Shown here: piece after piece, positions 34,413 to 43,951 of the stretch
Layout: every line of letters begins with the position of its first letter
How positions within the stretch are numbered: position 1 is the first letter of the stretch
From: Clostridia bacterium
GTDB taxonomy: Bacteria > Bacillota > Clostridia > Oscillospirales > Acutalibacteraceae
Length of the DNA: 64,000 nucleotides
Direction: 5' to 3'
Assembly: GCA_900770165.1 (NCBI GenBank)
Contig: CAAGJJ010000184.1
Span: 3,268-67,267, forward strand
Position numbers and translations under genes: made by a program
The notes under the pieces: model-generated
Seen by the model: the letters and a program-made list of their open reading frames with translations, nothing else
What the model was told of the DNA's origin: nothing
Databases searched by the model: none

Positions 34413-35663
34413 TTATTCATCTGCAATAAGAGTTATATTAACATCAAATGTTTTACTATTTGAAAATAGAACATTTTCAGTTCTAAATATAGTTAAAGTA
34501 ACAATATCTCCAGCACTGTATTTTTGAAGTTCTAAGTATAATGTGCCAAATGAAGTAATTTCTACGCCGTTTATTTTTGTTATTATATCGTTAATTTTTA
34601 TATCTTTATTAACAAAATCGCTTTGCTCAGATATACTTGAAATAACTATGCCTTGAGGGGTTCCATTACTTTTTGCCTGAGCTTCAGTTACTTCTTTACC
34701 CATTATTCCTAGTTTAACTCTATTAGATACATATCCTTGTTTGATAAGGTCGTCTATTATTGGTTTAACAGAGGTGGAAGGTATAGCAAAACACATTCCT
34801 TCGTAGCTAGTGGATACAATTTTTGAAGAATTTATTCCAATTACCTGGCCGTGCATATTAAGGAGTGCTCCGCCTGAACTTCCTGGGTTTATAGCAGCGT
34901 CAGTTTGTATATATTTTGTTGTTGTGTTTGAAGGAGATACAGTACGATTAATTGCTGATACTATACCTTTGGTTAGTGAATTTGAAAAATCAATTCCTCC
35001 GGGATTTCCTATAGATAATACAGATGCTCCAACATACAATTGGTCGGAATTCCCAAATACTGCAGGTTTTAATCCTTCTGCGTCTACTTTTATTACAGCA
35101 AGATCTGTTCTGTTATCGAGTCCAACTATTTTTGCTGTGTATATCGTGCCATCTGTAGTAGTAACTTTGACATTTTTAGTTAATACGTGTGCATTTGTTA
35201 TTATATAGCCATCTTGGCTAATTATAACGCCAGAACCTTGATTACCTGATGTTCCTGAATTATCGCTTGCGCTTATAAATACAATAGATGGTGATACATT
35301 TGAAAAGATTTGTTGAGCTGGTTGCTCTGCCTGATTTTCAGGAATGTTTTCTATTGTAAGCGTTGGTCCGTTTGGATCACAAAATTCAGATTTAGGTGTT
35401 TCACTGCTATCTTTGGAATAAGGTATTTCAGATTTTATATTATTTTCATAATTACCTATTTTATCAATATTTTTTACTATTGTAGTACAAATAATTGTTA
35501 TTAATGAGACCACAAGAACAGTGAATACGGATATAATAGATATTAAAAATATTTTTAAATTTTTGTCTATTTTATCTTTTGGTTTATTGCTATATGGATT
35601 TTGCTGGGTCCCATTATTGGGAATTTGATTACAAATGTTTTGATTAGGGTTATTTTCGTTCAT
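34413..35663 (-). CDS. HtrA/DegP-like membrane-anchored serine protease
   Basis: The 416-residue protein has a disordered Asn/Gln-rich cytoplasmic tail, one transmembrane helix (~38-62), a linker, a trypsin-like domain and one PDZ domain (~315-405). The triad is visible as H159 (TNAHVL), D187 (RTDLAVIKV) and S263 (NPGSSGGALL). It degrades or refolds misfolded exported proteins at the outer membrane face. Its ATG overlaps the end of the histidine kinase gene by four bases, so it is translationally coupled to the two-component system. This recalls CssRS control of htrA in bacilli. Confidence 0.95.
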   Translation of the reverse strand: MNENNPNQNICNQIPNNGTQQNPYSNKPKDKIDKNLKIFLISIISVFTVLVVSLITIICTTIVKNIDKIGNYENNIKSEIPYSKDSSETPKSEFCDPNGPTLTIENIPENQAEQPAQQIFSNVSPSIVFISASDNSGTSGNQGSGVIISQDGYIITNAHVLTKNVKVTTTDGTIYTAKIVGLDNRTDLAVIKVDAEGLKPAVFGNSDQLYVGASVLSIGNPGGIDFSNSLTKGIVSAINRTVSPSNTTTKYIQTDAAINPGSSGGALLNMHGQVIGINSSKIVSTSYEGMCFAIPSTSVKPIIDDLIKQGYVSNRVKLGIMGKEVTEAQAKSNGTPQGIVISSISEQSDFVNKDIKINDIITKINGVEITSFGTLYLELQKYSAGDIVTLTIFRTENVLFSNSKTFDVNITLIADE

Positions 35664-37159
35664 CGCATAGTCTCCTTGAAAAGTTTATCTGAGGTATGTT
35701 TACTTTTATTATAAGGTATATAGAATTCAAATGTACAATATTCACCTTCAACACTATCAACTGAAATAGTTCCGTTATGAAGTTCAACTATTGTTTTTAC
35801 AATATATAAACCTAAGCCCATACCATTTTTATCTTGACTTCTCGATTTGTCTGTTTTATAAAATCTATCGAATATAAATTTAAGGTCACCTTTAGAAATT
35901 CCTTGGCCACTATTTTTTATAGAAACAAAAACGTTATTTTTATGAGTAACAATTTTAACTTCTATATAACCATTTTCGTTTGTAAATTTAACGGCATTTT
36001 CAATTAGGTTATATATTACCTGATGAATCATATCAGGGTCACCGTCTATAAATGCTGGTTTTGAGTCTTCAAGGCCACGGATTTCTATACTTTTTTCTTC
36101 AATTTTTGCTTCAAATGATAATAGAGACTTGAAAACTATTTCGGATATATCGAAATGCTGATAATTTAGTTTTAATCCACCACTGTCTATTCTGGAAAGA
36201 TTAAGCATGGTTGTTACTAAACGTGAAAGTCTTTTTATTTCAGTAGCAACAATATTTAAATAATGCATAATTTTTGTTTCTGGAATTGTACCATCTAATA
36301 TTCCATCAATAAACCCTGAAATTGTGGTCATAGGAGTCTTTAATTCGTGAGATACGTTTGCAATAAAGCTTCTTCTTGTATCTTCAGACTTAGATAGTGA
36401 ATCAGCCATATTATTAAATGCTATTGATAATTGACCTATTTCATCGGTCCTTCGGACATGAACTCTCTTGGAAAAATCACCTTTAGCAAACCGTTTGGCT
36501 GCTTCGGACATTTCACTTAAAGGTTTTACTAAATTATATGATAAAATCCACATTATAAAGAATGATATACCAAAAGCAAGCAAAGATGCAAGTATAAGCA
36601 TATTGAAAACATTATTTCTAAATACAGATATATATCCTGCGTCGGTTGAGATGAAAACAACTCCTAAAGGTGTATCGCCATCTTTTGTATTCATTATAAC
36701 AGGAATTGCTACAATATAGCAATCATAATCGTAAATTCCAAGATCTGTAATACCTGTGTATTCGTCTGATAATGCCTTATTAATTATATCTGGAGGGATT
36801 TTATTAGAATAATGTTTACACTGTGAACCTTCACAACATAAGAGGGTTTCACCTTCGGTGTTTGTAACAAATATATCTGAATCTATGTTAGATGAAAGTA
36901 TGGATATAATACCATGAGTTAAGCTATTATCTATAATAAATAAACTGTTATTAATTACTTTACTATTATTTGCTATAAGTCCTGAAACAGCCTTAGCATT
37001 TACGTGTAAAAGATCGTGTTTTTCTTCTTCCCAATATTTAGAAATAGACATTAAAAGAGTTCCACCAAGGGTAATAAAACTTGTTATTAAAATAACAGTC
37101 GTTGTAAACAAATATTGCTTAAACAATGTTTTTTTAAATAATGTGCTTTTAAATACCAT
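35660..37159 (-). CDS. Sensor histidine kinase (HAMP, PhoR-like)
   Basis: The order is a transmembrane helix (16-39), an extracytoplasmic sensor domain (~40-185, with CC and CKH cysteines), a second helix (186-208), HAMP (209-262), HisKA with SHELKTPMTT (H271), then HATPase with NLIENAVKFT, FDRFYKTDKSRS and GMGLGLYIV. GAGGTG precedes the ATG two bases after the regulator stop. It probably phosphorylates the upstream OmpR-type regulator. The HtrA gene downstream suggests that the signal is secretion or envelope stress; this is inference. Confidence 0.94.
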   Translation of the reverse strand: MVFKSTLFKKTLFKQYLFTTTVILITSFITLGGTLLMSISKYWEEEKHDLLHVNAKAVSGLIANNSKVINNSLFIIDNSLTHGIISILSSNIDSDIFVTNTEGETLLCCEGSQCKHYSNKIPPDIINKALSDEYTGITDLGIYDYDCYIVAIPVIMNTKDGDTPLGVVFISTDAGYISVFRNNVFNMLILASLLAFGISFFIMWILSYNLVKPLSEMSEAAKRFAKGDFSKRVHVRRTDEIGQLSIAFNNMADSLSKSEDTRRSFIANVSHELKTPMTTISGFIDGILDGTIPETKIMHYLNIVATEIKRLSRLVTTMLNLSRIDSGGLKLNYQHFDISEIVFKSLLSFEAKIEEKSIEIRGLEDSKPAFIDGDPDMIHQVIYNLIENAVKFTNENGYIEVKIVTHKNNVFVSIKNSGQGISKGDLKFIFDRFYKTDKSRSQDKNGMGLGLYIVKTIVELHNGTISVDSVEGEYCTFEFYIPYNKSKHTSDKLFKETMR

Positions 37160-37161
37160 TG

Positions 37162-37845
37162 TTACTCTTTCACCTCAAATTTATACCCTACACCCCAAAC
37201 GGTTTTAAGAGCCCATTTATCGGAAATACCTTCTAATTTTTCCCTTAACCTTTTAACATGTACGTCAACGGTACGAGAGTCGCCATAATAGTCAAACCCC
37301 CAGACTTCGTCGAGCAACTGGTCACGTGTGAATACACGATTTGGATTATTTGCAAGATGATAAATAAGTTCCATTTCTTTTGGAGGAGCGTCAACTTTTA
37401 CTCCGTTTACACGCAATTCATAGTTCACTAAGTTTATTGAAAGTTTATCATATTCTACTTTTTTATCTTCAGAAGATTTAGTTTCGCCTGTTCTTCTAAG
37501 AACAGCTTTAATTCGAGCAACGACTTCTTTAGCTTCAAATGGTTTTACTATGTAATCATCAGCGCCAAGTTCAAGGCCTAAAACTTTATCGAAGACTTCT
37601 CCTTTAGCACTTAACATTATTATAGGACATTCTGATTCTTTTCTAATTTCTCTACATACTTGCCAACCATCTAATTCAGGAAGCATAATATCAAGTAAAA
37701 TAAGTTCGGGTTTTTCATCTTTAAATACTTTTATAGCTTGTTTTCCGTTATTTGCTATAACAACGGTATATCCTTCTTTTTCTAAATATAATCTTAAGAG
37801 TTCACATATGTTATTATCATCGTCAACAACGAGTATTTTTGACAT
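37162..37845 (-). CDS. OmpR/PhoB-family response regulator
   Basis: I start at the ATG at 37845 (227 residues), because GGAGA lies nine bases before it and inside the longer reading. Receiver-domain residues D8-D10, D52 (LILLDIMLP), the Ser/Thr position (MLSAKGE) and K103-type (IVKPFEAKE) are present. The C-terminal winged helix has LLDEVWGFDYYGDSRTVDVHVKRLREKL. It opens the three-gene regulator-kinase-HtrA operon. Confidence 0.95.
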   Translation of the reverse strand: MSKILVVDDDNNICELLRLYLEKEGYTVVIANNGKQAIKVFKDEKPELILLDIMLPELDGWQVCREIRKESECPIIMLSAKGEVFDKVLGLELGADDYIVKPFEAKEVVARIKAVLRRTGETKSSEDKKVEYDKLSINLVNYELRVNGVKVDAPPKEMELIYHLANNPNRVFTRDQLLDEVWGFDYYGDSRTVDVHVKRLREKLEGISDKWALKTVWGVGYKFEVKE

Positions 37846-38137
37846 AATATAAGTCTCCATTCTTAATTTTATAATTTGTTAATCTAAATGGTGCATTTTG
37901 TTTATTATATTTGTTTATTATATAGAATAATTATTAAATTTTTATGAATATTAAATCGAGATATGCTGTACTAATAAATGCTTTTTATAAAGGTGGTCTA
38001 CCTCTTGGAAAATTGTTTTTAATTTAGCTTACATTTATAAGAATAACTCTAAAATTAATTGATAATAATATATATTAGGTAAAAAATTTATTTGTAAAAA
38101 GAGTTTCTATGCAGTTAATTTTAGGAGGTGTAGGGTA

Positions 38138-38494
38138 TTGGAGTATGTTAAAGCCTTTGTTGTTGGAGGTCTTATTTGTGTAATAGGCCAGATTCTTATT
38201 GATAAAACAAAGTTAACTCCAGCAAGAATTTTAGTTTTGTTTGTAACTCTTGGAGTTGCATTAACTGCAGTTGGCCTTTATGAACCTATTGTAGAATTTG
38301 CTGGTGCTGGTGCAACTGTTCCATTAACTGGATTTGGTTATACAATGGCAAAGGGAACTATGGAAGCAGTAAGAGAAAAAGGACTAATGGGTGTTTTAAC
38401 AGGTGGAGTAATATCAGCAGCGGCGGGCATTGCAGCAGCAATACTTTTTGGCTATATAGCAGCGTTAGTTTCTAAGTCTAGCGATAAATCATAA
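38138..38494 (+). CDS. spoVAE: Stage V sporulation protein AE (SpoVAE)
   Basis: The start is a TTG with TAGGAGG upstream. The 118 residues are hydrophobic with the family's signature GGLICVIGQILIDKTKLTPA, FGYTMAKGTMEAV and a Gly/Ala-rich last helix. SpoVA proteins form the forespore channel that loads and releases dipicolinic acid. spoVAC and spoVAD normally precede it and are absent here, so the gene is isolated. The ~290-base region upstream shows no sigma-G consensus that I can call with confidence. Length and motifs are normal. Confidence 0.92.
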   Translation: MEYVKAFVVGGLICVIGQILIDKTKLTPARILVLFVTLGVALTAVGLYEPIVEFAGAGATVPLTGFGYTMAKGTMEAVREKGLMGVLTGGVISAAAGIAAAILFGYIAALVSKSSDKS

Positions 38495-38506
38495 TTATTT
38501 TATATT

Positions 38507-38543
38507 AAAACAGGAACTAGGTTTAATTTAGTTCCTGTTTTTA
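38507..38543 (+). terminator. Terminator after spoVAE
   Basis: AAAACAGGAACTA pairs with TAGTTCCTGTTTT, followed by further Ts. Confidence 0.88.
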
Positions 38544-38591
38544 TATACTTGTTAAAAATAAAGTTATACATCATTTATTAATATGAGTAGC

Positions 38592-39464
38592 TTATTTCTC
38601 GGAACCTATAAAAAATAGTGCTACGGTCCCTGGACCGGAATGTGAGCCTACAATAGGTCCTATATAATTCATGTGTATTTTTTTAGGAGAAAGAGATTTT
38701 TGTATTTGTTTTTTAACGTATTCAGCATCTTCTAAACAATCTCCATGGCTTATAAATATAACCTGATCTTTTGCATTCAGTGCAGTTTTTTCCATGTGGT
38801 TTACTAATGAGTCGAGAGATTGCCGTCTGCCTCTTATTTTTTCAACAGGAATAAGTCTACCTTCTTTATCAACATGTAGAACAGGCTTAATATTTAACAT
38901 AGTTCCAAAAACAGCTGCTGCTTGAGAAACTCTTCCACCTCTTTTAAGATAAAATAAATCGTTAACAGTAAACCAATGGCACAAATTATCTCGAGCTTCA
39001 GTAACCCACTCTGCAAGTTCATCTATTGTTAAGCCATCTTTTTTCTTTTCAGCAGCATTATAAACTAGAAGTCCCATTCCCATTGATGCACATTTAGAAT
39101 CGACAACAATTACTTTATTATCTTTATACACTTTTTCTAGTTCTTTAACTGCAGAGCATGCAGAACTGTATGTTCCACTTAGTGCTGAAGAAAAACTAAT
39201 ATATAGAACGTCTTTATTTTCTTTTAAATATTTTTCAAAATATTCAATAAACATTCCCATACTTATTTGCATAGTTTTCGATGTTTTACCATCTCGAAGA
39301 CTTTGGTAAAAAATTCTTTCATTTAATTCATGTGAATCTGGATAATGGTGATATGTGATTTCATCCATAATAAAATCCATAGGAAGAACATCTATACCTA
39401 AATATTCTACGAGTTCTGGAGTTAGGTCCGATGTTGAATCGGTTATTATACAATAGTCTGTCAT
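38592..39464 (-). CDS. DegV-family fatty-acid-binding protein
   Basis: The 290-residue protein starts DYCIITDSTSDLTPELV and contains TSKTMQISMGMF, LYISFSSALSGTYSSA, VVDSKCASMGMGLLVY, FYLKRGGRVSQAAA, KPVLHVDKEGRL and a C-terminal IGPIVGSHSGPGTVALFF. These are the DegV (EDD-fold) hallmarks. DegV proteins (FakB type) bind a fatty acid and present it to the FakA kinase. No fakA is nearby. AGGAG precedes the ATG. Confidence 0.93.
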   Translation of the reverse strand: MTDYCIITDSTSDLTPELVEYLGIDVLPMDFIMDEITYHHYPDSHELNERIFYQSLRDGKTSKTMQISMGMFIEYFEKYLKENKDVLYISFSSALSGTYSSACSAVKELEKVYKDNKVIVVDSKCASMGMGLLVYNAAEKKKDGLTIDELAEWVTEARDNLCHWFTVNDLFYLKRGGRVSQAAAVFGTMLNIKPVLHVDKEGRLIPVEKIRGRRQSLDSLVNHMEKTALNAKDQVIFISHGDCLEDAEYVKKQIQKSLSPKKIHMNYIGPIVGSHSGPGTVALFFIGSEK

Positions 39465-39542
39465 TTTTTCAAAATCCTCCGTGGTTTAATTAGTTTGCAA
39501 AATGGATTATATCATTATTTAAATATACTAACAAGTAATTAC

Positions 39543-40391
39543 TTAAATTAATTTTAACGATTTTATGAAATTAGGTAAGTTTTCTTCAAAGTTAACACCA
39601 AATCTTCTGTCTGTTTGAGCTAATTCTGTTGAATGAATAGAATTATATGTGAAATCTACTGCAATTTGTGTCGATTCAGTAAGAGAGAATCCATTTAATA
39701 TTCCTGAAAGCAGTGCACTTGCAAAAACATCTCCTGTTCCATGAAAACTTCCGTTGACTATTTTATTGAAAGAATATGTGATTTCATTTTTTACGCAGTC
39801 ATAACTAGCAGCACCAAGAGTTTTGTCATCAAAATATACTCCTGTTATAACTACCTTTTTGCAGCCAAGTGTTGCTAACTCTTTTAAGGTATCTTCGATA
39901 TACTTTTTGGTATAAGGTCCTTCTATGAATGGCTTATTTAACATAAAGGCAGCTTCTGTTAAGTTAGGCACAATTATATCGGCCTTTCTACACAGTTTGA
40001 CCATGCCAGATACCATGGATTCGTTGTATATAGAATAAAGTTTACCGTTGTCTGCCATACATGGGTCTACCATTATTAAAGTATCATCGGTTTTTAACAT
40101 GTCAAATATATTTGAAACTATATCAATTTGTTCAAATGAGCCCAAAAAGCCACTGTAAATTGCGTTAAAATGTAAATTTAAAGACTTCCAATGTTTTGCA
40201 AATGGAGCCATATCTTCAGTTAGATCTCTATAGGTAAATCCTTCTATTCCTCCAGTGTGTGTTGAAAGAACTGCCGTTGGAATTGCAGATACTTCTATAC
40301 CAGCAGCAGATATAATTGGAAGTGCTACGGTTAGAGAACATTTTCCAAAACCAGATATATCGTGTATTGCAGCAACTCTTTTTTGTGTCAT
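39543..40391 (-). CDS. Pyridoxal/pyridoxamine kinase (PdxY-like)
   Basis: The ATG at 40391 is preferred (282 residues), since AAAGGG is too close to the one nine bases upstream. AAIHDISGFGKCSLTVALPI is the substrate loop. VDPCMADNGKLY and NSFHGTGDVFASAL-type ribokinase signatures (here NGSFHGTGDVFASA, with catalytic Asp) follow. It phosphorylates vitamin B6 vitamers for cofactor salvage. It stands alone. Family resemblance fits the clostridial pyridoxamine kinase group. Confidence 0.9.
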   Translation of the reverse strand: MTQKRVAAIHDISGFGKCSLTVALPIISAAGIEVSAIPTAVLSTHTGGIEGFTYRDLTEDMAPFAKHWKSLNLHFNAIYSGFLGSFEQIDIVSNIFDMLKTDDTLIMVDPCMADNGKLYSIYNESMVSGMVKLCRKADIIVPNLTEAAFMLNKPFIEGPYTKKYIEDTLKELATLGCKKVVITGVYFDDKTLGAASYDCVKNEITYSFNKIVNGSFHGTGDVFASALLSGILNGFSLTESTQIAVDFTYNSIHSTELAQTDRRFGVNFEENLPNFIKSLKLI

Positions 40392-40529
40392 AATGTTCAT
40401 CCCTTTGTAATTAATTTAATATATTGTATGCCAATAAAAGGGATCTTTAATTAGTTATCACAGGAGAGAATAGCTGATTTATATGATAGCTAATATTAAG
40501 ATCCCATAAAATCGAATTTTATTAAGTTT

Positions 40530-41066
40530 TTAAACTAAATAATTATTTTCTTTTGTAAACATTGTTGCAAAGAAGCAAATGCCTAAGTAAATCCAATATG
40601 CACCTATAATTCTAACCCATAGCTCAGAAGAAAATATAGGGAAAAGAATCATCATTAGCCCAAAAATAATATGAATTGTTCCTACAGTAGCTAATAGAGC
40701 AATTTTTTCTCCAAAATGTTTTAGCTGAACTGAAGATGCAATCTTAAATGCTCCTGAAATTAATGCCCAAATACCAAATGCTATGCAAAATAGCATATAT
40801 GGAGTATTAGGATATACTATAAATATTATTCCTAAAGCGCATAGTATTATGCCAGAGAAAATTTTAAACATAGGTGAATTAATTTCTAATTTTCTAAAAA
40901 TGCCAATAAATAGTTGCCAAATTCCTAAAAGAATTAGGATAGAGCCAACTGTTATAGATAATATATTCATTAATGAGTTAGGATACATTATAGAATAGAT
41001 ACCAATTGAAGTAAATATTAGAAAACCTAAAATGCAGGGTATAATAACAGATTTGACTTTAGACAT
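40530..41066 (-). CDS. HdeD/DUF308-family membrane protein
   Basis: The 178-residue protein has six hydrophobic helices in three similar pairs (IYSIMYPNSLMNILSITVGSI; IFIVYPNTPYMLFCIAFGIWAL; LMMILFPIFSSELWVRIIGAY). This is the HdeD three-fold repeat pattern. HdeD confers acid resistance in enterics, but the role in Firmicutes is unknown. AAGGAT precedes the ATG. The short gap to the divergent lipoprotein gene (41067-41222) may hold both promoters. Confidence 0.8.
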   Translation of the reverse strand: MSKVKSVIIPCILGFLIFTSIGIYSIMYPNSLMNILSITVGSILILLGIWQLFIGIFRKLEINSPMFKIFSGIILCALGIIFIVYPNTPYMLFCIAFGIWALISGAFKIASSVQLKHFGEKIALLATVGTIHIIFGLMMILFPIFSSELWVRIIGAYWIYLGICFFATMFTKENNYLV

Positions 41067-41155
41067 ATTAAGACATCCTTTCTAAATTTATTTATAAACT
41101 TATTATACCACAAGTTACTAAAAAACGTATAAAATTATTTTAATTTTGCTTACTG

Positions 41156-41184
41156 TTGACGATATAATACCTATAGTGTAATAT
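41156..41184 (+). promoter_or_regulatory. Promoter of the zinc-ribbon lipoprotein gene
   Basis: TTGACG and TAATAT are separated by 17 bases, with TG just before the -10 element, 39 bases before the ATG at 41223. Confidence 0.55.
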
Positions 41185-41222
41185 TATTCTTATAATTTAA
41201 GCATAAAGAAAGGGTAGTTATT

Positions 41223-43076
41223 ATGAATAAAATATTTATAAAACTTGTAATAATGGCTGCTTTTTTAATGATTATTTTAGCAGGATGTGTATCTAAGATT
41301 GATACAACAGTTGTACTTAATGATGATTTTTCTGGGAAAAGAGTAATAACTTGTACAGTCAGCCGGCAGAAAATAAGAACAGATGTTAATGGTGGTGAAT
41401 CAGCACTTGATTCATTTATAAAGATAAATTGTCCATCACAACTTACTTATGAAAAAATTGAAGACCGGTATAACATAACTTACAATTTTGTGCTGAGTTT
41501 TAATAATAGAGAAGAGTATATAGATAAAGTTGAAAAAATATTAGGTAAAAAACCTATGATAGTCTTTGCTTCACCTAATAGTCCATTTTCAAAAGGACTT
41601 ATACTTCAAGAGGATTTTAGTAGTAGAGATCTATTAAATTGGTTTGAAAATATTGGTGCAGAAAAAGAAATATTATCGACTAAAGGTGAATTCTTCACAG
41701 AAAACAGTACAGTAGTCGATTATAAAGGAAATACTATTCCAACACAGCAGTTAGTGGATATAAGAAATATAGATTATTTAAGGATAGATAAAATTTCTAT
41801 TTTAACAGAAATATTGCAAGGTGGAGCTCTTAAAAGAAATGTTAAGTTCGAAGTTCCTAATGTAAGTTTTGAAGGTAATTCTCAGAAAATTATTGATTAT
41901 ATGAAAAGTAGAGTCCCAGATGGTGGTACTTTTGAAATTAAAGATATTTCAGATGGTAAAATGTTTGTTATTGAATTTGAATCTAGTGATAGCATAGACC
42001 TTTCTAATAAAATGCAAAAGTTGCTTGATAATAATGATAATATTGTAAATTTACATTCTGAAAAAAGTGAGTTTTTTGGAGACAAAAATATTTTTAATGA
42101 ACATTTAAATCTATGCTCATTTATTTCGGACTACTCAGGTAAGGTCTATTTGGAATATGAAGTTATTTCTGAAGATGGATCTGAAATTTCGAATGCAGAA
42201 GTTATGTCGTCGGGAGTATGGTCGAGATCAGTTGGATATAAAAGTTCAAAAAACTTTTTATATTTTGGCGATTCATCTGTTTTTGAAACAAGAATAATGA
42301 CTCATAATGAGTTCGTTATAAAGAACATATCTGTAAGTATGAATCAACTGTATGATGATTCTTTTAAAAGAGAAATATACTTTACTTTTGATAATAGTAA
42401 AGGTTTAAATCAAACAGAAAAATTAGAAAAATATCTAAATTCTTTAAAGCCTAGGTTTGCAATTATTGAAAATGAAGGTGAGATATTAAAGGTAACAATT
42501 AATGGAAGTGCAGAGGAAATAAGTTTAGACCTATATACTTTATTTGGAGATAATAATTTTGTAAAATTAAAAACAGATTATGGTTTCAAACTTTTCGAAA
42601 AAACAAATCTAGAAGATCAAATAGATTTTAAAAATATTATTAATATAATGGGTGTATATAATAGTCCAGTTATATATTCATATACTTCAAATAAAAATAT
42701 AGATAATATTTCTCATCGAGAATCGGAAAACATAAATATACCAAATAGTTATAATGAATATGGCGATTTATTATTATCACCGAGCACAGTAAATAATGTG
42801 TCTGCTGAATGTTCGAAGGTTAATGTGTTCTTTATAGTAATATGTTCAATCGGTGCAATAATTTCTATAGCTTTAGTTGCTGTGTTGCTATTTAAAATAA
42901 TTTATTTATTGAAAAAACATGTTACTGTAATTGGGAAAGATGGGAAAAAGGAAGTTATAGAATTCCTAGATGAATATTGTCCAACTTGTGGTGCAAGAGT
43001 GTATAAAGGTTCGTCTTATTGCAGAGTTTGCGGATCTATTGTTGGGACTATTGTTGAGGTTAGTAGTAAGGAATAA
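41223..43076 (+). CDS. Lipoprotein with C-terminal membrane helix and cytoplasmic zinc ribbon
   Basis: The 617 residues begin with a lipoprotein signal (MAAFLMIILAGC, lipidated C22). A ~500-residue extracytoplasmic part with repeated alpha/beta strands (VVLNDDFSGKRVIT and similar) follows, then one strong transmembrane helix (~535-562). A short cytoplasmic end with CPTCGARVYKGSSYCRVCG completes it, a zinc-ribbon with two CxxC pairs. A lipobox together with a second anchor and an inside zinc ribbon is unusual; each half is clear by eye. AAAGGGTAG precedes the ATG. The function is unknown. It could sense or recruit a cytoplasmic partner to the membrane. Confidence 0.8.
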   Translation: MNKIFIKLVIMAAFLMIILAGCVSKIDTTVVLNDDFSGKRVITCTVSRQKIRTDVNGGESALDSFIKINCPSQLTYEKIEDRYNITYNFVLSFNNREEYIDKVEKILGKKPMIVFASPNSPFSKGLILQEDFSSRDLLNWFENIGAEKEILSTKGEFFTENSTVVDYKGNTIPTQQLVDIRNIDYLRIDKISILTEILQGGALKRNVKFEVPNVSFEGNSQKIIDYMKSRVPDGGTFEIKDISDGKMFVIEFESSDSIDLSNKMQKLLDNNDNIVNLHSEKSEFFGDKNIFNEHLNLCSFISDYSGKVYLEYEVISEDGSEISNAEVMSSGVWSRSVGYKSSKNFLYFGDSSVFETRIMTHNEFVIKNISVSMNQLYDDSFKREIYFTFDNSKGLNQTEKLEKYLNSLKPRFAIIENEGEILKVTINGSAEEISLDLYTLFGDNNFVKLKTDYGFKLFEKTNLEDQIDFKNIINIMGVYNSPVIYSYTSNKNIDNISHRESENINIPNSYNEYGDLLLSPSTVNNVSAECSKVNVFFIVICSIGAIISIALVAVLLFKIIYLLKKHVTVIGKDGKKEVIEFLDEYCPTCGARVYKGSSYCRVCGSIVGTIVEVSSKE

Positions 43077-43084
43077 GTTTATAT

Positions 43085-43126
43085 AAAAATAGCATTCTTT
43101 AACATATAGTTAAGAATGCTATTTTT
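43085..43126 (+). terminator. Terminator after the lipoprotein gene
   Basis: AAAAATAGCATTCTT pairs perfectly with AAGAATGCTATTTTT across a 12-base loop. Confidence 0.9.
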
Positions 43127-43157
43127 GGTAAATAAAATAAATTTATTTTGACTTTAT

Positions 43158-43502
43158 TTAAAAATATGAAATAAAAAATGTTCCCAGCAAAATAAATGTT
43201 ACACCCATAATTTTTTTTGTAGTTATTTTTTCAGAAAGAAAATGGTATGAAATTATCATAGTCCATATATATGTTATAGATGATAAGGGTAAAACGACTG
43301 AATAATCTAAAAACTTTAAAAGATAAATATTTATTAAAGCGGCAGTTAAATATAATAATCCACCTAAATAAAGGTTATAATTAATTATGAGTTTTTTAAT
43401 ATTTAAGTTAACGGAGGCCTTCTTTAAAAAGAATCCTGCAAAAGCCCCTGCAAGTGTCATTGAAATTAAACAAATAAAATATAGAATATTAATCGTCGCC
43501 AC
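43158..43502 (-). CDS. Small EamA/SMR-type transporter subunit B
   Basis: The 114 residues form four hydrophobic helices, with a conserved VVLPLSSITYIWTMIISYHFLSEKIT stretch and a final GVTFILLGTFFI helix. This is half of a drug/metabolite transporter. Its start overlaps the upstream partner gene by 14 bases, so the two probably assemble as a heterodimer, as in ArnE/ArnF-type or paired SMR proteins. The substrate is unknown. Confidence 0.8.
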   Translation of the reverse strand: MATINILYFICLISMTLAGAFAGFFLKKASVNLNIKKLIINYNLYLGGLLYLTAALINIYLLKFLDYSVVLPLSSITYIWTMIISYHFLSEKITTKKIMGVTFILLGTFFISYF

Positions 43503-43827
43503 CCCCTATTAATATTACACCAGCTGTAATTACTAACACACCAATAATTCTCATAATTGTTATAGGTTCTTTTAAAACTATAACAGCTAGAATAATGCTT
43601 AAAACGTAACTTAAGCTGATCATAGGTTGCAAAACAGATAAACTTCCAAATTTATAAGCCGTTAGCATTACTAATGCACCAATAGCATAGAAGGCAAAAC
43701 CAAGTAGTAAGAAAACCAGTCCTTTTTCAATTGCAATTTTCCAAAATAATTGCCCGCAACAAGATAAAATAGCAGCGATAAGCATTAAAAGAATGCCTGT
43801 CCGATTTTTTTTAAAAGATTCTTTCAT
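43489..43827 (-). CDS. Small EamA/SMR-type transporter subunit A
   Basis: The 112 residues have four helices with SVLQPMISLSYVLSIILAVIVLKEPI, typical of EamA/SMR halves, and end in GGGDD. It is translationally coupled to the following subunit. The pair resembles undecaprenyl-linked sugar flippases (ArnE/F) as much as multidrug pumps, and the sequence alone does not decide. No glycan gene is adjacent. Confidence 0.8.
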   Translation of the reverse strand: MKESFKKNRTGILLMLIAAILSCCGQLFWKIAIEKGLVFLLLGFAFYAIGALVMLTAYKFGSLSVLQPMISLSYVLSIILAVIVLKEPITIMRIIGVLVITAGVILIGGGDD

Positions 43828-43921
43828 ATAAATTCCCCATATTTTTCTATATTTTAAAATAGCATAGCTATTATAATAGATAGTTAAGTAAATATCAAGT
43901 TTTCTATTTAATACAAATAAT

Positions 43922-43951
43922 AAAATGGATCTAATTATTTAGATCCATTTT
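43922..43951. terminator. Terminator overlapping the end of the flavodiiron gene
   Basis: AAAATGGATCTAA pairs with TTAGATCCATTTT. On the minus strand it ends the flavodiiron gene, and the hairpin touches its stop codon. Confidence 0.8.
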
